From Symsagittifera roscoffensis (Eukaryota; Xenacoelomorpha; Acoela; Convolutidae), in contig NC_087062.1 in assembly GCF_963678635.1 (NCBI RefSeq), positions 53,394,473 through 53,458,472 on the forward strand: a stretch of DNA of 64,000 nucleotides, written 5' to 3'. How positions within the stretch are numbered: position 1 is the stretch's first letter; each line of letters begins with the position of its first letter. Made by a program: the position numbers and the translations under genes. Positions 22,815 to 31,742 of this stretch are shown piece by piece. The notes beneath the pieces were generated by a model. That model worked only from the letters and a program-made list of their open reading frames with translations, made no database searches and was not told the DNA's origin.

Positions 22815-24112
22815 ACTGCAGGTAGTTCAGCCTTGAGTGGCCTCAGGTTCTCTATCTCTATCATGCGATTTGGGGCTGATATGATCACATCATATTTTCT
22901 TTCCGAAAGCAAGGTCACAATCGCATACACGAATTTCAGTCCATCCGGGAGATGTGCATACCCCGGAGACAACGCGAATACTACTCTCGGTGTCACTTTG
23001 GTGAACAACCCCTCCTTCGTCGCATCCACCACTTCACCCATCGACTCAAGGATATCTTTTATCGCTGGCCACAAAGCATTCTCTGCCGTTGCAGGATCTC
23101 TGAGTCTGCTCAGAAAACCTCTACTGTGTAGATAGTCATTGATGCCAGCAAACACGATCGTAATTGGGTTCATGTCCGTCTGCCTTTGAACCCCTATAGC
23201 CAGAGATACCGATTGCAGTAGTTCCAGATCGACCGCTGCCAACATTATAACGTCCGGCCAAAACAGAGACTTGGAGGTATACACGAACTCTGAATTCGCT
23301 ACTATCATGATCTTCGCCTTCCTCATTTCTGCGTTGTCATAGGCGGCGAAGATGGTCTCATCCTTCTTTATCGCTTTCAATCCGCCGTACCTTTGAACAT
23401 CACCATCTTGGCCCACTAGTTTTGGGTATATTCTTTCCTTCACATGACCAGGGGGTGTCGTCAGCTGCCTGAACATCTTCACATGTTGTCCAATCGGCGC
23501 TCTCGTCGTCAGAAATCTTCCTGGTCTCTCTTCCCAATTCCCCTCATCATGATTCAATCTCACATCCTGCAATGGTCTCGCGTTCACTGGTCCCATTGTG
23601 TTGTTAGAGGGCAGTCCCTCTAGGTCAGCAAATCTCAAGGCCGTCGTGGAGCTGAAATTTATGCTAGCGGCTATCAACCAGTCTACGCCGGTTATCGAGT
23701 ACAGTCTGCTGACGGATAGCGTCGCTCCATTCAGCATCCTCCTTGCATCTTCGATGAAGCTTACCCTCTGGAGATCCAGCTTCATTAGTTCGTCTTTGTA
23801 TACATGCCAGGGAGATGGTATGGGTCTTGACCACATCAACGAGCCTCTGCCCGGGCGTCTCTCCTCTCGACTGGTACTTGTCGTCTCCGATCTCGTGTCC
23901 GATCTAGACGTGCTGGCTGTCTCTTCGATTGGGTTGACAGGTCCTATTCTTCTCTTGGGATGGATGGTCCTCCTCATCGGCGCTTCTCCCAATCGATCCT
24001 GTACGTCTGTCCTTTGACCTGGTTCGCTGGAGCTCTGGTGTCTGTAGTTCGTGACGGCCGGGACCGTCACCAAGCGTGTTTCCAGGCTAGGAGGCACAAA
24101 GGTAGCGATCAC
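22643..24112 (-). CDS. Second giant ORF, degenerate SGNH-like domain (489 codons)
   Basis: The frame is continuous with the SGNH domain upstream; only a TGA at 24128-24130 intervenes. The first 100 residues are Arg/Ser-rich and disordered. From about residue 265 an alpha/beta domain resembles a second SGNH fold. A strand followed by VANSEF at 270-276 sits where block I (GDS) would be. PDVIMLAAVDLELL follows, then ITIVFAGINDYLH at 318-329, where G-x-N-D is the block III signature. VVFALSPGYAHLPDGL follows. I find no D-x-x-H block V, so the domain is probably non-catalytic or highly diverged. The assignment is inferred from motif order and from its position beside a canonical SGNH domain. Confidence 0.6.
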   Translation of the reverse strand: MIATFVPPSLETRLVTVPAVTNYRHQSSSEPGQRTDVQDRLGEAPMRRTIHPKRRIGPVNPIEETASTSRSDTRSETTSTSREERRPGRGSLMWSRPIPSPWHVYKDELMKLDLQRVSFIEDARRMLNGATLSVSRLYSITGVDWLIAASINFSSTTALRFADLEGLPSNNTMGPVNARPLQDVRLNHDEGNWEERPGRFLTTRAPIGQHVKMFRQLTTPPGHVKERIYPKLVGQDGDVQRYGGLKAIKKDETIFAAYDNAEMRKAKIMIVANSEFVYTSKSLFWPDVIMLAAVDLELLQSVSLAIGVQRQTDMNPITIVFAGINDYLHSRGFLSRLRDPATAENALWPAIKDILESMGEVVDATKEGLFTKVTPRVVFALSPGYAHLPDGLKFVYAIVTLLSERKYDVIISAPNRMIEIENLRPLKAELPAVWSDISNTMRGFKDHALHMLVLDEVLGLELSNFSRQLKLKPGIDDDHPTTCGSEQWK

Positions 24113-24127
24113 CGCGTCACTCGCTGT

Positions 24128-24733
24128 TCATTCTTCCTTCAGCACTCCTGTGTCAAAGAGTTCCGCCTCAAGTTCATCCAACCGCTCTTGGAAGACTCGA
24201 TTCAACCACGCCTGTCCTTCAATACTATCGAAGTGGATGCCGTCCGTGGTCAGTGTGGCCTGATCCATAGCTCTCAACTCATGTTCGATGTCCATGAGGA
24301 TCATTCTTCCGGCATTCCGACTTGCGAGATTCCTCAAGATGTTATTCCACCTGACGACTCCTTCGTTGTGCCTTCTCCCTGCTGCTGTCAAGCTCCTCGT
24401 GTTCATTGGCACAGTGCAAACGGTCAGTACCGCGCAATTGAATTTCTGCCAGAGGGTAGTAAACAAACACACCATCATTGATTCCCATAGTGCTTCCTGC
24501 TCATCTGAACCTCTGGAGATGTCATTCGTTCCAACCAGGATCATCACATTGGGGATCCTCCCTGGATTCATTAGTTCCACCATTCGATATAACTGGGCTA
24601 TCGTCGCGCCTCCGAAGGTCATCACCGTGGTGACCCACGAGGTCCTCAAATTCGATAGTACGCTGACCAAGCTGTCTCCCAGTATCAGATGTGATGTCCC
24701 CAGTGGCGGTTGCTGCAGGTTTACTGCCGGGTT
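24128..24733 (-). pseudogene. Second giant ORF, SGNH (GDSL-type) hydrolase domain
   Basis: All hallmark blocks of an SGNH hydrolase are visible in order: HLILGDSLV (block I, nucleophile Ser, codons 24671-24679), TFGGATI (block II Gly), ILVGTNDISRG (block III Asn, about 24525), and TTDGIHFD (block V Asp and His, about 24233-24247). These enzymes hydrolyse esters, often acetyl groups on sugars or lipids; the substrate here is unknown. The nucleophile lies upstream of the longest open stretch, so the domain was read by continuing the frame back through a TGA at 24734-24736. Catalytic residues are intact. SGNH domains are known from ORF1 of some CR1-type LINEs; in a Ty3/gypsy element I would not expect one. 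Confidence 0.75.
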
Positions 24734-25099
24734 TCAAGTCGCTCGATTGAAGCAAGCTCTCGGATCTGTCTCCGGAACTCCCGTAAAATTATATCTCAAT
24801 TGATTGTTCTTTTGTACGTCCATTGCACGAGACACTTTCTTCGCTGGCATCTTCTGTATTCTTATCTCTGGGGCATTCGAGCTCCCCATGAGTGGGGTCA
24901 CGTCACTTATCCCCTGTCTGATCACGGTCTGGGAGAGTCGTACTCTGCCCGTGTCGTCGATCGTTCCATAGGGTGCGGTCAACCCGGAACCTGGCGCATT
25001 CTTGTTGGCGACCAGTCGTCCAGCTGTCTCTATCAGCTTCCTCACCATTTGTTCCACGACGGGGTCACCCAAGGTGTCACTAGGGTCTGGGATTGTCAC
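24734..25099 (-). pseudogene. Second giant ORF, linker before the SGNH domain
   Basis: Same frame as the segments on both sides, bounded by TGA codons at 25100-25102 and 24734-24736. It begins at GTG directly after a stop, so it is not a separate gene. About 120 residues, partly helical (PVVEQMVRKLIETAGRLV), then low-complexity. It joins the coiled-coil region to the SGNH domain. Confidence 0.6.
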
Positions 25100-25924
25100 T
25101 CAATCTGTTGCTGTCGGGAGCCGTGTCTCCGTTGTCTGACTCATTTCTCGAGGCGTCAAGAGCTCCATCGGGGACTGCCCACGAGGATTACTCCTTGCCG
25201 GTATCGCTTTTTCCACGGCTGTCGTTAACGCCATCTGTTCCGATTGCTCCTTATAGTCCTGCCTCAAGCGCTCAATTTCTTGACCCTGCTTTTTGTTGCA
25301 GTCTTCGAACAATCTTTTCCACATGTCCCGATCTTTCTCCGTAATGACCAGCTCCCTTTTCGTCCTTTCCAGCTCGTCCTTTATCCCATCAAGATCTTGC
25401 ATGGTTTGGTTCGTCTGAACCTTCTGTTCTGCTTTCGCCCTCTTTGGTGGCACAGCTGCTCTCAGTGGTGAACCAGACGAGGCAGCCTCGCTGTTCATCT
25501 CCTGATGCATTCTCGTCAGCCCAGGTTTGGGCTTGGAGGGCAGAGGCATTTCACCTGGTTGGTAAGCCCTAGAACTTCCCAATCCAGGCTCATTCGCCAA
25601 GTCACTCCCTGAGAGAGCCCCGTTTCTCCACCTCATCACTCTCATGTTCGGGCGGACTAGTACTCCCCTCTCTCCATATGCTGCCATCAACAGGACTTCC
25701 GTGGGGCGGTCCCCACGGTTGTCATGCCCCAAGATGTTGATCAGGGCGGTCAGCAATATGACTACCTCTGGGTCCTCCAGAGCAAAGTCTCGATCCATAA
25801 GCCGACGATAGATCGCATCTATCATCGGTCCTACATATGCCTCTGCCAGGTCCATCAATTCATCCAAGTTGAAATTATCCATACTGTTCTTCAGATTGTA
25901 TTCGATTTGATTCAAAGGTTTCAC
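25100..25924 (-). CDS. Second giant ORF, N-terminal region with coiled coil
   Basis: The open frame extends to a GTG at 25924, but the first ATG (25880-25882, MDNFNLDEL) is the more likely start because a stop lies directly before the GTG. The first 75 residues form an acidic helical domain (LDELMDLAEAYVGPMIDAI). A Pro/Ser-rich linker follows, then a coiled coil of about 60 residues with heptad-like spacing (DLDGIKDELERTKRELVITE). There is no signal peptide, so it does not look like an envelope precursor. It lies 350 bases downstream of the Pol stop, so expression probably needs a spliced or internal RNA; that is inference. Confidence 0.7.
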   Translation of the reverse strand: MKPLNQIEYNLKNSMDNFNLDELMDLAEAYVGPMIDAIYRRLMDRDFALEDPEVVILLTALINILGHDNRGDRPTEVLLMAAYGERGVLVRPNMRVMRWRNGALSGSDLANEPGLGSSRAYQPGEMPLPSKPKPGLTRMHQEMNSEAASSGSPLRAAVPPKRAKAEQKVQTNQTMQDLDGIKDELERTKRELVITEKDRDMWKRLFEDCNKKQGQEIERLRQDYKEQSEQMALTTAVEKAIPARSNPRGQSPMELLTPREMSQTTETRLPTATD

Positions 25925-26274
25925 TCAAGTGAGTAATTGAATGATCAATCAAGATCTAGAAAACAAGTCACGAATATCACACTTGTCAGTTTCACCTTAA
26001 CAGATATCGTTAAAATTTATTTAAAAACAGTTAGATAAGAAGATTTTTATTCTAAAATTTATTAAAATCAATCAGTCTCTAAAATTTTGGAATTCGACCT
26101 AAGATTGGACAGTCCAAACTTTGGATCTATTCCTAAGATCGTCATTCAGTTGTTCATGGTCACTAACCCCTTCTTACCCAGGATCTTAATAACATAACAC
26201 ATAACATAACATAACACACATATCACACATTACATAAAACTTAGTCTTTAGCCTAACAACCTCTCGCACGTCAC
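25925..26274 (-). other. Spacer between Pol and the second giant ORF
   Basis: Non-coding. Holds a short ATAACAC/CATAA-type simple repeat at about 26189-26240. A splice acceptor for the second ORF could lie here, but I cannot choose one. Confidence 0.4.
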
Positions 26275-26837
26275 TCAGCCTATACTTAAGTAATATTTCT
26301 TATGTAAATATACTTGTATATTAGTATCAGAGAATATCACGTGTACAAGTGCATACAATTCCCGAGGATGCAGTCGTCCTCTGTTTGGATCGTACACTGG
26401 AAGCGAGAGCTCCTTCACGTCCATTTCCACGAGGAAGTCCCTCAGCCTCGTCAAGGACAAGACTAGGTTCTCTGGGTCCACGTGCTGCTTCTCTGTCGCC
26501 CTCGTTACCAAGAAGCATAGGTATTTTCCCGGTATATGTGACGCCGCCGGAGGTAAGGCTGCTACGCCCCCTACTCCTGGTCGTTGCTTCCAAAGGAACT
26601 CTATGTTTTTGTAATCTCTCTTAAAATCTGCCGCTAACGCTGTCCTAAAACTCATGTCGGCTGTGATTGCTATCGCACATGTTCTATTTGTGAGTATGAA
26701 ATCACTGTCTGTTAGTTTTATGTTACTTGAATATTCATTTGGTAAGTTAAAATATGACTCAACTACCCTACCTATGTCAGGTTTCTTAGGTTCTTCGCCT
26801 GTTTCTGCTTCTAAGTCTCCTGTTTCTCTTGCTACTC
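26275..26837 (-). pseudogene. Pol C-terminal macro-like domain (OARD1/TARG1-type fold)
   Basis: The only ATG in the open stretch (26655) falls inside the domain. Reading the same frame upstream to about 26835 adds about 60 coherent residues, so it was part of Pol and is joined to it by a frameshift. Blocks match the small macro domains of the OARD1/TARG1 group in order: CAIAITADMSFRTALAADFK, GVGGVAALPP, KYLCFLVTRATEKQHVDPEN, a helix ending LRDFLVEMDVKELSLP, and VIFSDTNIQVYLH at the end. Those proteins bind or hydrolyse ADP-ribose modifications. The usual GCGLD-type catalytic block is replaced by YDPNRGRL, so the aspartate is missing and at most binding is likely. The fold call rests on motif order, not a search. 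Confidence 0.65.
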
Positions 26838-27404
26838 TTAATTTTTTATTATCAAGTTTTCAGTATGGGTAAGTCCTACCCCCACTCCCCGGACAAAAAT
26901 ATCCATCGACGTCCCCCTCGATCGCATACCGGGTATCAAGTCGAGGTTAGAAGCTGGAATGAGTAGTCGTCCTTCCTGGGCAGCCCAGGAAGGATCATCT
27001 CGTTCGATCTTGATGTATTTCATGCTTTCACGATCTACGTCTTGAATCATGACGCTGGTCCCCTCTGGGTCCGAGGTCATTTCGTTCAGCCACTCTAACA
27101 CACGCAGGTTCGTCAAGTCTTGTTCATATGACTGCTGTTGCTCGTCGTCGAATTCTACCTCGGGTTTCGACCGGTCGTCGACCCACTCATCATCGTGATC
27201 ATCGACTATGTCAATGTCTTGTGACACAGTTATTTCTTCTAGACCCACTACTTCCTCCACTATCTTCTTCAGATCTATCCTATCCACTACAAAGTATTGT
27301 ATTTCTTTCTGGGTCTTGTCCCGTCCTTCTGACGAGTCTGTATCGTGAGCGGAAGATCCGGTTCCAAATACTTGGGAACCTCTATCTGTTCGGGATCCTG
27401 CCAA
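26838..27404 (-). pseudogene. Pol region between integrase and macro domain
   Basis: Takes over from the integrase frame by a frameshift at about 27295; the first 35 codons are out of frame and not genuine. It is very acidic (DIDIVDDHDDEWVDD), probably disordered, then has a short folded-looking part (GRLLIPASNLDLIPGMRSRG). It ends where a further one-base shift leads into the macro-like domain. No known domain. Loss of the integrase reading frame here would truncate Pol in this copy. Confidence 0.6.
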
Positions 27405-28429
27405 TCATCCTCTGCGTAAGGTAAGGTTTCATCATCTGCTTCGATCACCTCGTTTGGATCCAGGTCCTGCGGTGTATCCGTTCCTTCCTCCACGACTTCG
27501 TTTCCATCATTCTTCTCCCTGGTGCCCTTTTCGTTGACCTCACAAGCAGGATCCATCATTAGATAATCCCCTTCTTCCATGTCTGCAGGTATACACCAGT
27601 CTTCTGTCGATGGATTGTGTGGCTTAATGTTCTCGCAGTGGGCGGCTCGGCCAGTACTCAGTCTATAAAAGCGTCCCTCCTGGTGCACCTCTGTAATCAT
27701 GAAGTGTCCCCTCCACTTTTTTAGGAGCTTTTTCGTCCCTTTCAGTGGTATAACGTTCTGAAATACCCATACGTAGTCTCCCACCGAGTAAGCTTTTGCA
27801 CCAGCTGCTTTCTTGTCAAATTTTTTCCTCTGCCTTGCCTGTGCTTGCTGAGTATTTCGTCTACACAAATCGTTCAACTCCTGTTGACGTCTGATCACAT
27901 CCCTCACGTAGACCTGTGGAGACGTTTTCTTTCCCTCATATTCTGTATAGAAAAAGGTTAAGGGTAAAGACTTTTCGTGTCCAGTTAGCATCATGTGTGG
28001 ACTGACTCCGGTGGTGGAGTGATGCGTGCTGTTATATGCTCCCATCACCTGTGGCAGGTATCTGTCCCAATCGGTCATGTACCTGAAACAATATACTCTC
28101 AGCATCGACACTAACGTCCTATTCTGTCTTTCCACTAAGCCATTCGTCTGAGGGTGGTATGTCGTGGAGTGAGCCTGAGCAACCTGTGAGCGTCTCATAA
28201 GCTCTTTCGTAAGCTCTCCTACGAAAGCTGTTCCATTATCCGATTGAAACGTCATCGGACAACCATGTCTTGCTATCCAGGTATTGATCACGTTGTCGCA
28301 TGTCTCTTCCGCCGAGGCAGTTATGCAGGGCACGGCCTCTGCATACTTCGTAAAATGATCTATCATGACCAACACCTGATTATAACCATTGTCTGTCATG
28401 CATATCTTTTTGTGATCTAACTGCATCAC
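27287..28429 (-). CDS. Integrase catalytic core and C-terminal domain
   Basis: DDE-type retroviral integrase core: first Asp in MQLDHKKI (the VMIDHFTKYAEA strand follows), second in FQSDNGTAF, Glu in TNGLVERQNRTL. The spacing is normal. Downstream, YSVGDYVWVFQ ... KLLKKWRGHFMITEV ... YRLSTGRAAHCENIKPHN is a GPY/F-like C-terminal module in which the usual GPF is GHF. It inserts element cDNA into chromosomes. After the module comes an acidic tail that runs out of frame at 27287. The frame is shared with the zinc-binding N-terminus upstream, from which TGA 28469-28471 separates it. Confidence 0.88.
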   Translation of the reverse strand: MMQLDHKKICMTDNGYNQVLVMIDHFTKYAEAVPCITASAEETCDNVINTWIARHGCPMTFQSDNGTAFVGELTKELMRRSQVAQAHSTTYHPQTNGLVERQNRTLVSMLRVYCFRYMTDWDRYLPQVMGAYNSTHHSTTGVSPHMMLTGHEKSLPLTFFYTEYEGKKTSPQVYVRDVIRRQQELNDLCRRNTQQAQARQRKKFDKKAAGAKAYSVGDYVWVFQNVIPLKGTKKLLKKWRGHFMITEVHQEGRFYRLSTGRAAHCENIKPHNPSTEDWCIPADMEEGDYLMMDPACEVNEKGTREKNDGNEVVEEGTDTPQDLDPNEVIEADDETLPYAEDDWQDPEQIEVPKYLEPDLPLTIQTRQKDGTRPRKKYNTL

Positions 28430-28846
28430 CTCGTTGAATTCAGACGACTCGATCGATTGTAAAGGAAATCACAACTTCCTTGGATCTTTGACCTGTTGGC
28501 ATGACAGACATGCTGTTACCCACTTCTCGCATGCGTTTTTCATCCCAGGCCACTCAAAGCGCTTCAGGATCCTGTGATACACTTTGTCGATCCCCTGATG
28601 CCCCATCTAATCATGTGACCTGAATAATAGTTCTGTCTGATAGAGTTGCGGTAACACTATCGCGTTATACTTGTCTAGGACTCTGTCTTCCTCTCTTCTT
28701 TTACAAGCCACAATCCCGTCCTTGTTCAAATATAACCTCCCTTCCTTCTGCATGAAGTACTGTCTCAGGATGCGATAACTATCTTCCTCGAGGTCCCCTT
28801 TATCCAGAGAACCATTCTCGATCCACCTTTTCAGGTTGCTTGTCAT
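28430..28846 (-). pseudogene. Integrase N-terminal HHCC zinc-binding domain
   Basis: Contains the integrase H-x(3-7)-H...C-x2-C pattern. The first His (RSHD) and second His (MGHQG) lie on either side of a TAG at 28607-28609, and the Cys pair (CLSCQQV) follows about 32 residues later. A second in-frame stop (TGA 28469-28471) cuts it from the catalytic core. Both stops are one C-to-T change away from sense codons (CAG, CGA). The upstream 60 residues (LRQYFMQKEGRLYL) are the usual pre-integrase helical segment. Confidence 0.8.
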
Positions 28847-28858
28847 GCGATAATTTCT

Positions 28859-30013
28859 CTACGCCCTTAGAAGATCCGAGAGTCTGTATCTCGCCTTTAA
28901 GTACGTCTTCATGACCCTCATCTGACTATTCAGCTCGTTGGGTTGGTGTGTGTCTTCTTCCATCTTAACGCACCAAATCTTCGCCAACGGCTGTGTTTCT
29001 TGCTTGAACGGCTGAAGATCAGTCCTGACTACCTCTTTTTGTGGCAACAAACTTATCGAACGTTTCGATACCGCTATTGTCTCCAAATCATCCGCTGCGT
29101 TGTCAAAGACTCTTTCGCTTGGAATAAGGTAGCGATCACTGTCAGGATCCTGGTACACCTCTCTGTCCAGATCCCTTGCCCGAGTTTCCACTAGTAGTGT
29201 GTGGATCGCTAGTTCGGACAGTTCTGATCCCGAGCTCGAGTTCCTGTCTGAATAGGTGTCAATTCCTGAGTTTTGGGAATTGTCCTCTGTTGAAGAGTTT
29301 GTGCTGGAGTCTGCACGCTCCTCCAGATCATGTCTGTGCCTTCTTCGCATCCATCTGAACTTCCCGGACAAAACCTTGTTTTCCGGGTCCTGTTTCTCAT
29401 CAGGAATTTTTTCATCTATCTCAGACTCCCCGGACAAACTTTCTTGTCCCGGGTGTTGATCTTGTGCTCGCTGGTTCTTCTCATCATTCGTCTCCCCGGA
29501 CAAACAGTCTTGCAGCAGGTTTTGTTCCACCTTTTCACCTTCCTTATCCTGGTCCACAAAGGTGACGGTTTTCCTTCGCTTACTGCTTCCCTGTTCTTTC
29601 CGTCCGTAAGAAGTACTGGTTAAAATCTCGTGGGGTATTGACGATACTAGTTGCTGAACTATTGTCCTACAATCCCTCTCGTTTTCTTCGTGTTGTCGTC
29701 TGGACGGCATGATCTTCACCTTCTCACTGACTCTTAGCGATGCCACTGCTGCTGTCCACTCGGGGTCATCTCTGGTCACTTCTCTTTCTAACAATCCACC
29801 CAGCATCCGCATCACTTGCGGTGTGACCTGCACCGTTTTATCCAATAATGAGAGGCTGTTTATGTTCATGCGAGAGAGTTCTTGCTGGACCAGATTCGAG
29901 CGCAGCAACAGATCCAAGGGGACCGGGTCCTCTTTTGATGGGATCTTTATCTCGGCTGCTTTCTCTACAGGTAACTCAGGATGCCCTGGAATTGGATGTC
30001 CAGATTTATCCAA
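28859..30013 (-). CDS. Long Pol linker between RNase H and integrase (384 codons)
   Basis: Continuous in frame with RNase H upstream (TAA 30044-30046 between) and integrase downstream (TAG 28859-28861 between). In ordinary Ty3/gypsy elements this spacer is tens of residues long; here it is about 390. The first 120 residues look folded, the middle 150 are Ser/Glu/Gln-rich and low-complexity with a recurring L-S-G-[EK] (DCLSGET, ESLSGES, VLSGKF), and the end is helical. The recurrence is also visible at DNA level as CCCCGGACAAA-like words at about 29365-29505. Function unknown. Confidence 0.7.
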   Translation of the reverse strand: MDKSGHPIPGHPELPVEKAAEIKIPSKEDPVPLDLLLRSNLVQQELSRMNINSLSLLDKTVQVTPQVMRMLGGLLEREVTRDDPEWTAAVASLRVSEKVKIMPSRRQHEENERDCRTIVQQLVSSIPHEILTSTSYGRKEQGSSKRRKTVTFVDQDKEGEKVEQNLLQDCLSGETNDEKNQRAQDQHPGQESLSGESEIDEKIPDEKQDPENKVLSGKFRWMRRRHRHDLEERADSSTNSSTEDNSQNSGIDTYSDRNSSSGSELSELAIHTLLVETRARDLDREVYQDPDSDRYLIPSERVFDNAADDLETIAVSKRSISLLPQKEVVRTDLQPFKQETQPLAKIWCVKMEEDTHQPNELNSQMRVMKTYLKARYRLSDLLRA

Positions 30014-30043
30014 CCATCTCGTTAAGGGAAGCGCTTCATAAGT

Positions 30044-30682
30044 TTATTTGTCCAGAAACGAGAATCCCTCCTTTATTTCTACCTGATTGGCTTGCTTCTG
30101 CTCCAATCTTTCGTAGAACTCAGTTTTCTTGCTGAGGCTATCAGCATTCTGGTGTTTATCACGCATCCTGTGTTCGATTATCATATGGTAGCCATCCAAT
30201 CTTACTATCCATCTACCAATATAACTCTGATCCATCGAGTAGGTCTTCAACCAGGATAACGCTCTGTTGTCCACGCGTAACTTGAAGGGAGCGCTCCCCA
30301 AGTATGCACGGTTTTTTTCCACGAAAGTGACTACTGCAAACATTTCTGCTTTTGGTGCGCCATATTTCATCTCTGTGTCACTCATTTCCTTGCTGCCGTA
30401 TGCAATGGGACGGAGAACCGTTCTGCCATTCCATTCTTGCTCTTGATGCAATATTCCTGAGATGGCGTCTGTATCAAGAACATACATGCCCTTTTCTGTA
30501 GGCATGCCTAGCCCTGGCGCTTCGCACAGTTCCCTCTTTATGTTCTCGAATGCAACTTGTGCTTCATCGTTCCATTCTGCATCGGATACACCTTGTCCGC
30601 ATATCCTTTTATGAACTCCCGGTAGTAATTGGCAAATCCTAGGAAGCTCAGGAGCTGTGTGTCCGTTCTGGGAGCTTTCCAT
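30044..30682 (-). CDS. RNase H domain of Pol
   Basis: Gypsy-type RNase H: YVLDTDAISGILHQ holds the first Asp, KAEMFAVVTFVEK the Glu, LRVDNRALSWLKTY the second Asp, and RMRDKHQNADSLSKK the last Asp block. It degrades the RNA strand of the cDNA hybrid. The serine-containing part of the usual DAS block is shortened. The first 40 codons overlap the RT frame and are not genuine; the true junction is a frameshift near 30590. Ends at TAA 30044-30046, after which the same frame continues. Confidence 0.85.
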   Translation of the reverse strand: MESSQNGHTAPELPRICQLLPGVHKRICGQGVSDAEWNDEAQVAFENIKRELCEAPGLGMPTEKGMYVLDTDAISGILHQEQEWNGRTVLRPIAYGSKEMSDTEMKYGAPKAEMFAVVTFVEKNRAYLGSAPFKLRVDNRALSWLKTYSMDQSYIGRWIVRLDGYHMIIEHRMRDKHQNADSLSKKTEFYERLEQKQANQVEIKEGFSFLDK

Positions 30683-31245
30683 GTCAACACTGCTTCTACT
30701 GCTTCCGGGTCCGGCCTCACACCATGTCTGTCCACCATTCTTCCCAGGTACTTGATTGAATCCCTAAGGATTTCACATTTGGATGGTTTGCACTTCAAGC
30801 CTGCCCTCTTCATGCATACAAAGACCTCATCGAGCCGATCAATGTGGTCTTCCAGGGTCGGTGTTGCTATGACTACGTCATCCACGTAACACATCACGAG
30901 ATTCCCGTACTTCTTGGTCACTCTCGTCAAAGCCTGAGCCATCAGTCTTTGAAAAGTGGCCGTTGCATTGCACAAGCCGAAGGGCATCCTCTTCCACTGG
31001 TACAATCCCAATTCGCACGCGAATGCGGTTTGCTCTCTATCCTTCTTCCGCAGAGAGACCTGCCAGAAGGCAGAACCCAAGTCCAATGTGGTGAAGAACT
31101 TGGCATCACCAAGATTAGAGAGGCTCTCGACTATTCGCGGTATCGGGTACGCATCTTTTATCGTCACCGCGTTCAAATAGCGAAAGTCGCAACAAAATCT
31201 AAGCTGCCCCCTTTCTTTTTCGCCATTACTACCCCGCAAGCCCAT
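30538..31245 (-). CDS. Reverse transcriptase domain of Pol
   Basis: Ty3/gypsy RT with motif A (FTTLDLGSAFWQV), motif B (RMPFGLCNATATFQRLM), motif C (CYVDDVVIAT, catalytic YVDD intact), and the downstream FLGFANYYREFI block. It copies element RNA into cDNA. The first codons up to GEKERG are read in a frame made by a one-base shift near 31207, inside a run of five G on the coding strand; upstream the protein continues in the frame of 31173-31742. The last 15 codons before 30538 are also out of frame. Confidence 0.9.
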   Translation of the reverse strand: MGLRGSNGEKERGQLRFCCDFRYLNAVTIKDAYPIPRIVESLSNLGDAKFFTTLDLGSAFWQVSLRKKDREQTAFACELGLYQWKRMPFGLCNATATFQRLMAQALTRVTKKYGNLVMCYVDDVVIATPTLEDHIDRLDEVFVCMKRAGLKCKPSKCEILRDSIKYLGRMVDRHGVRPDPEAVEAVLTWKAPRTDTQLLSFLGFANYYREFIKGYADKVYPMQNGTMKHKLHSRT

Positions 31246-31742
31246 GGCAATTTCGAGGGTTTTATCATGTCGTATTCAAGCGACATTTCTATTTCCGCTC
31301 GGCACGCTTCCGATTTGTGTGGTGTCATTCGTCTTGCGCCTTCTCTGTGCGGAACGGCACCTTCTTCCAGTTCAATTTCGTGTTCGACGAAGTTACAGCA
31401 ACCGATATCCGCTTTATGTTTTGAGAATACATCCGCGTTCCGATTTAAAACGTCCCGCAATTTTTCGAAATCTCCCTCACCTATTTTCCCTTTTAAATGT
31501 TCCATCTCTGGCAAAATTGGTTTGTCAGATTCTAGTTCATATGACCAGGGGCGTTCCGGAAAATTCGAGCAGCTTCATAAGCCGTCGTCCGTTTCGGATT
31601 TCATTGAAAGCAATTTATGAATAGAATTTAATTCAATAATCCTCTTTAAAATTTTATCTTTACTGACATGATAAGGACAGTCTTTCACATTATGTTTCTT
31701 CAAGTTTTGTGTCTCCTCATAGTCGGTCCTCATCGGCAAAAC
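31173..31742 (-). pseudogene. Protease-RT connecting region and first RT block of Pol
   Basis: In frame with Gag-protease: TAA 31743-31745 and TGA 31575-31577 are the only interruptions. The part after the second stop (ATG 31514) includes VLNRNADVFSKHKADIG and HEIELEEGAVPHREGARR, the conserved approach to gypsy RTs, then PWACGVVMAKKKGG, the first RT block. A frameshift near 31207 ends useful coding. Because Gag and Pol share one frame, the element probably encoded a single Gag-Pol protein. Confidence 0.75.

Noticed and set aside
17044-25924. Envelope gene of an endogenous retrovirus-like element
   Set aside because: Position fits env, but no signal peptide, fusion peptide or membrane anchor is visible and SGNH-type domains are present instead.
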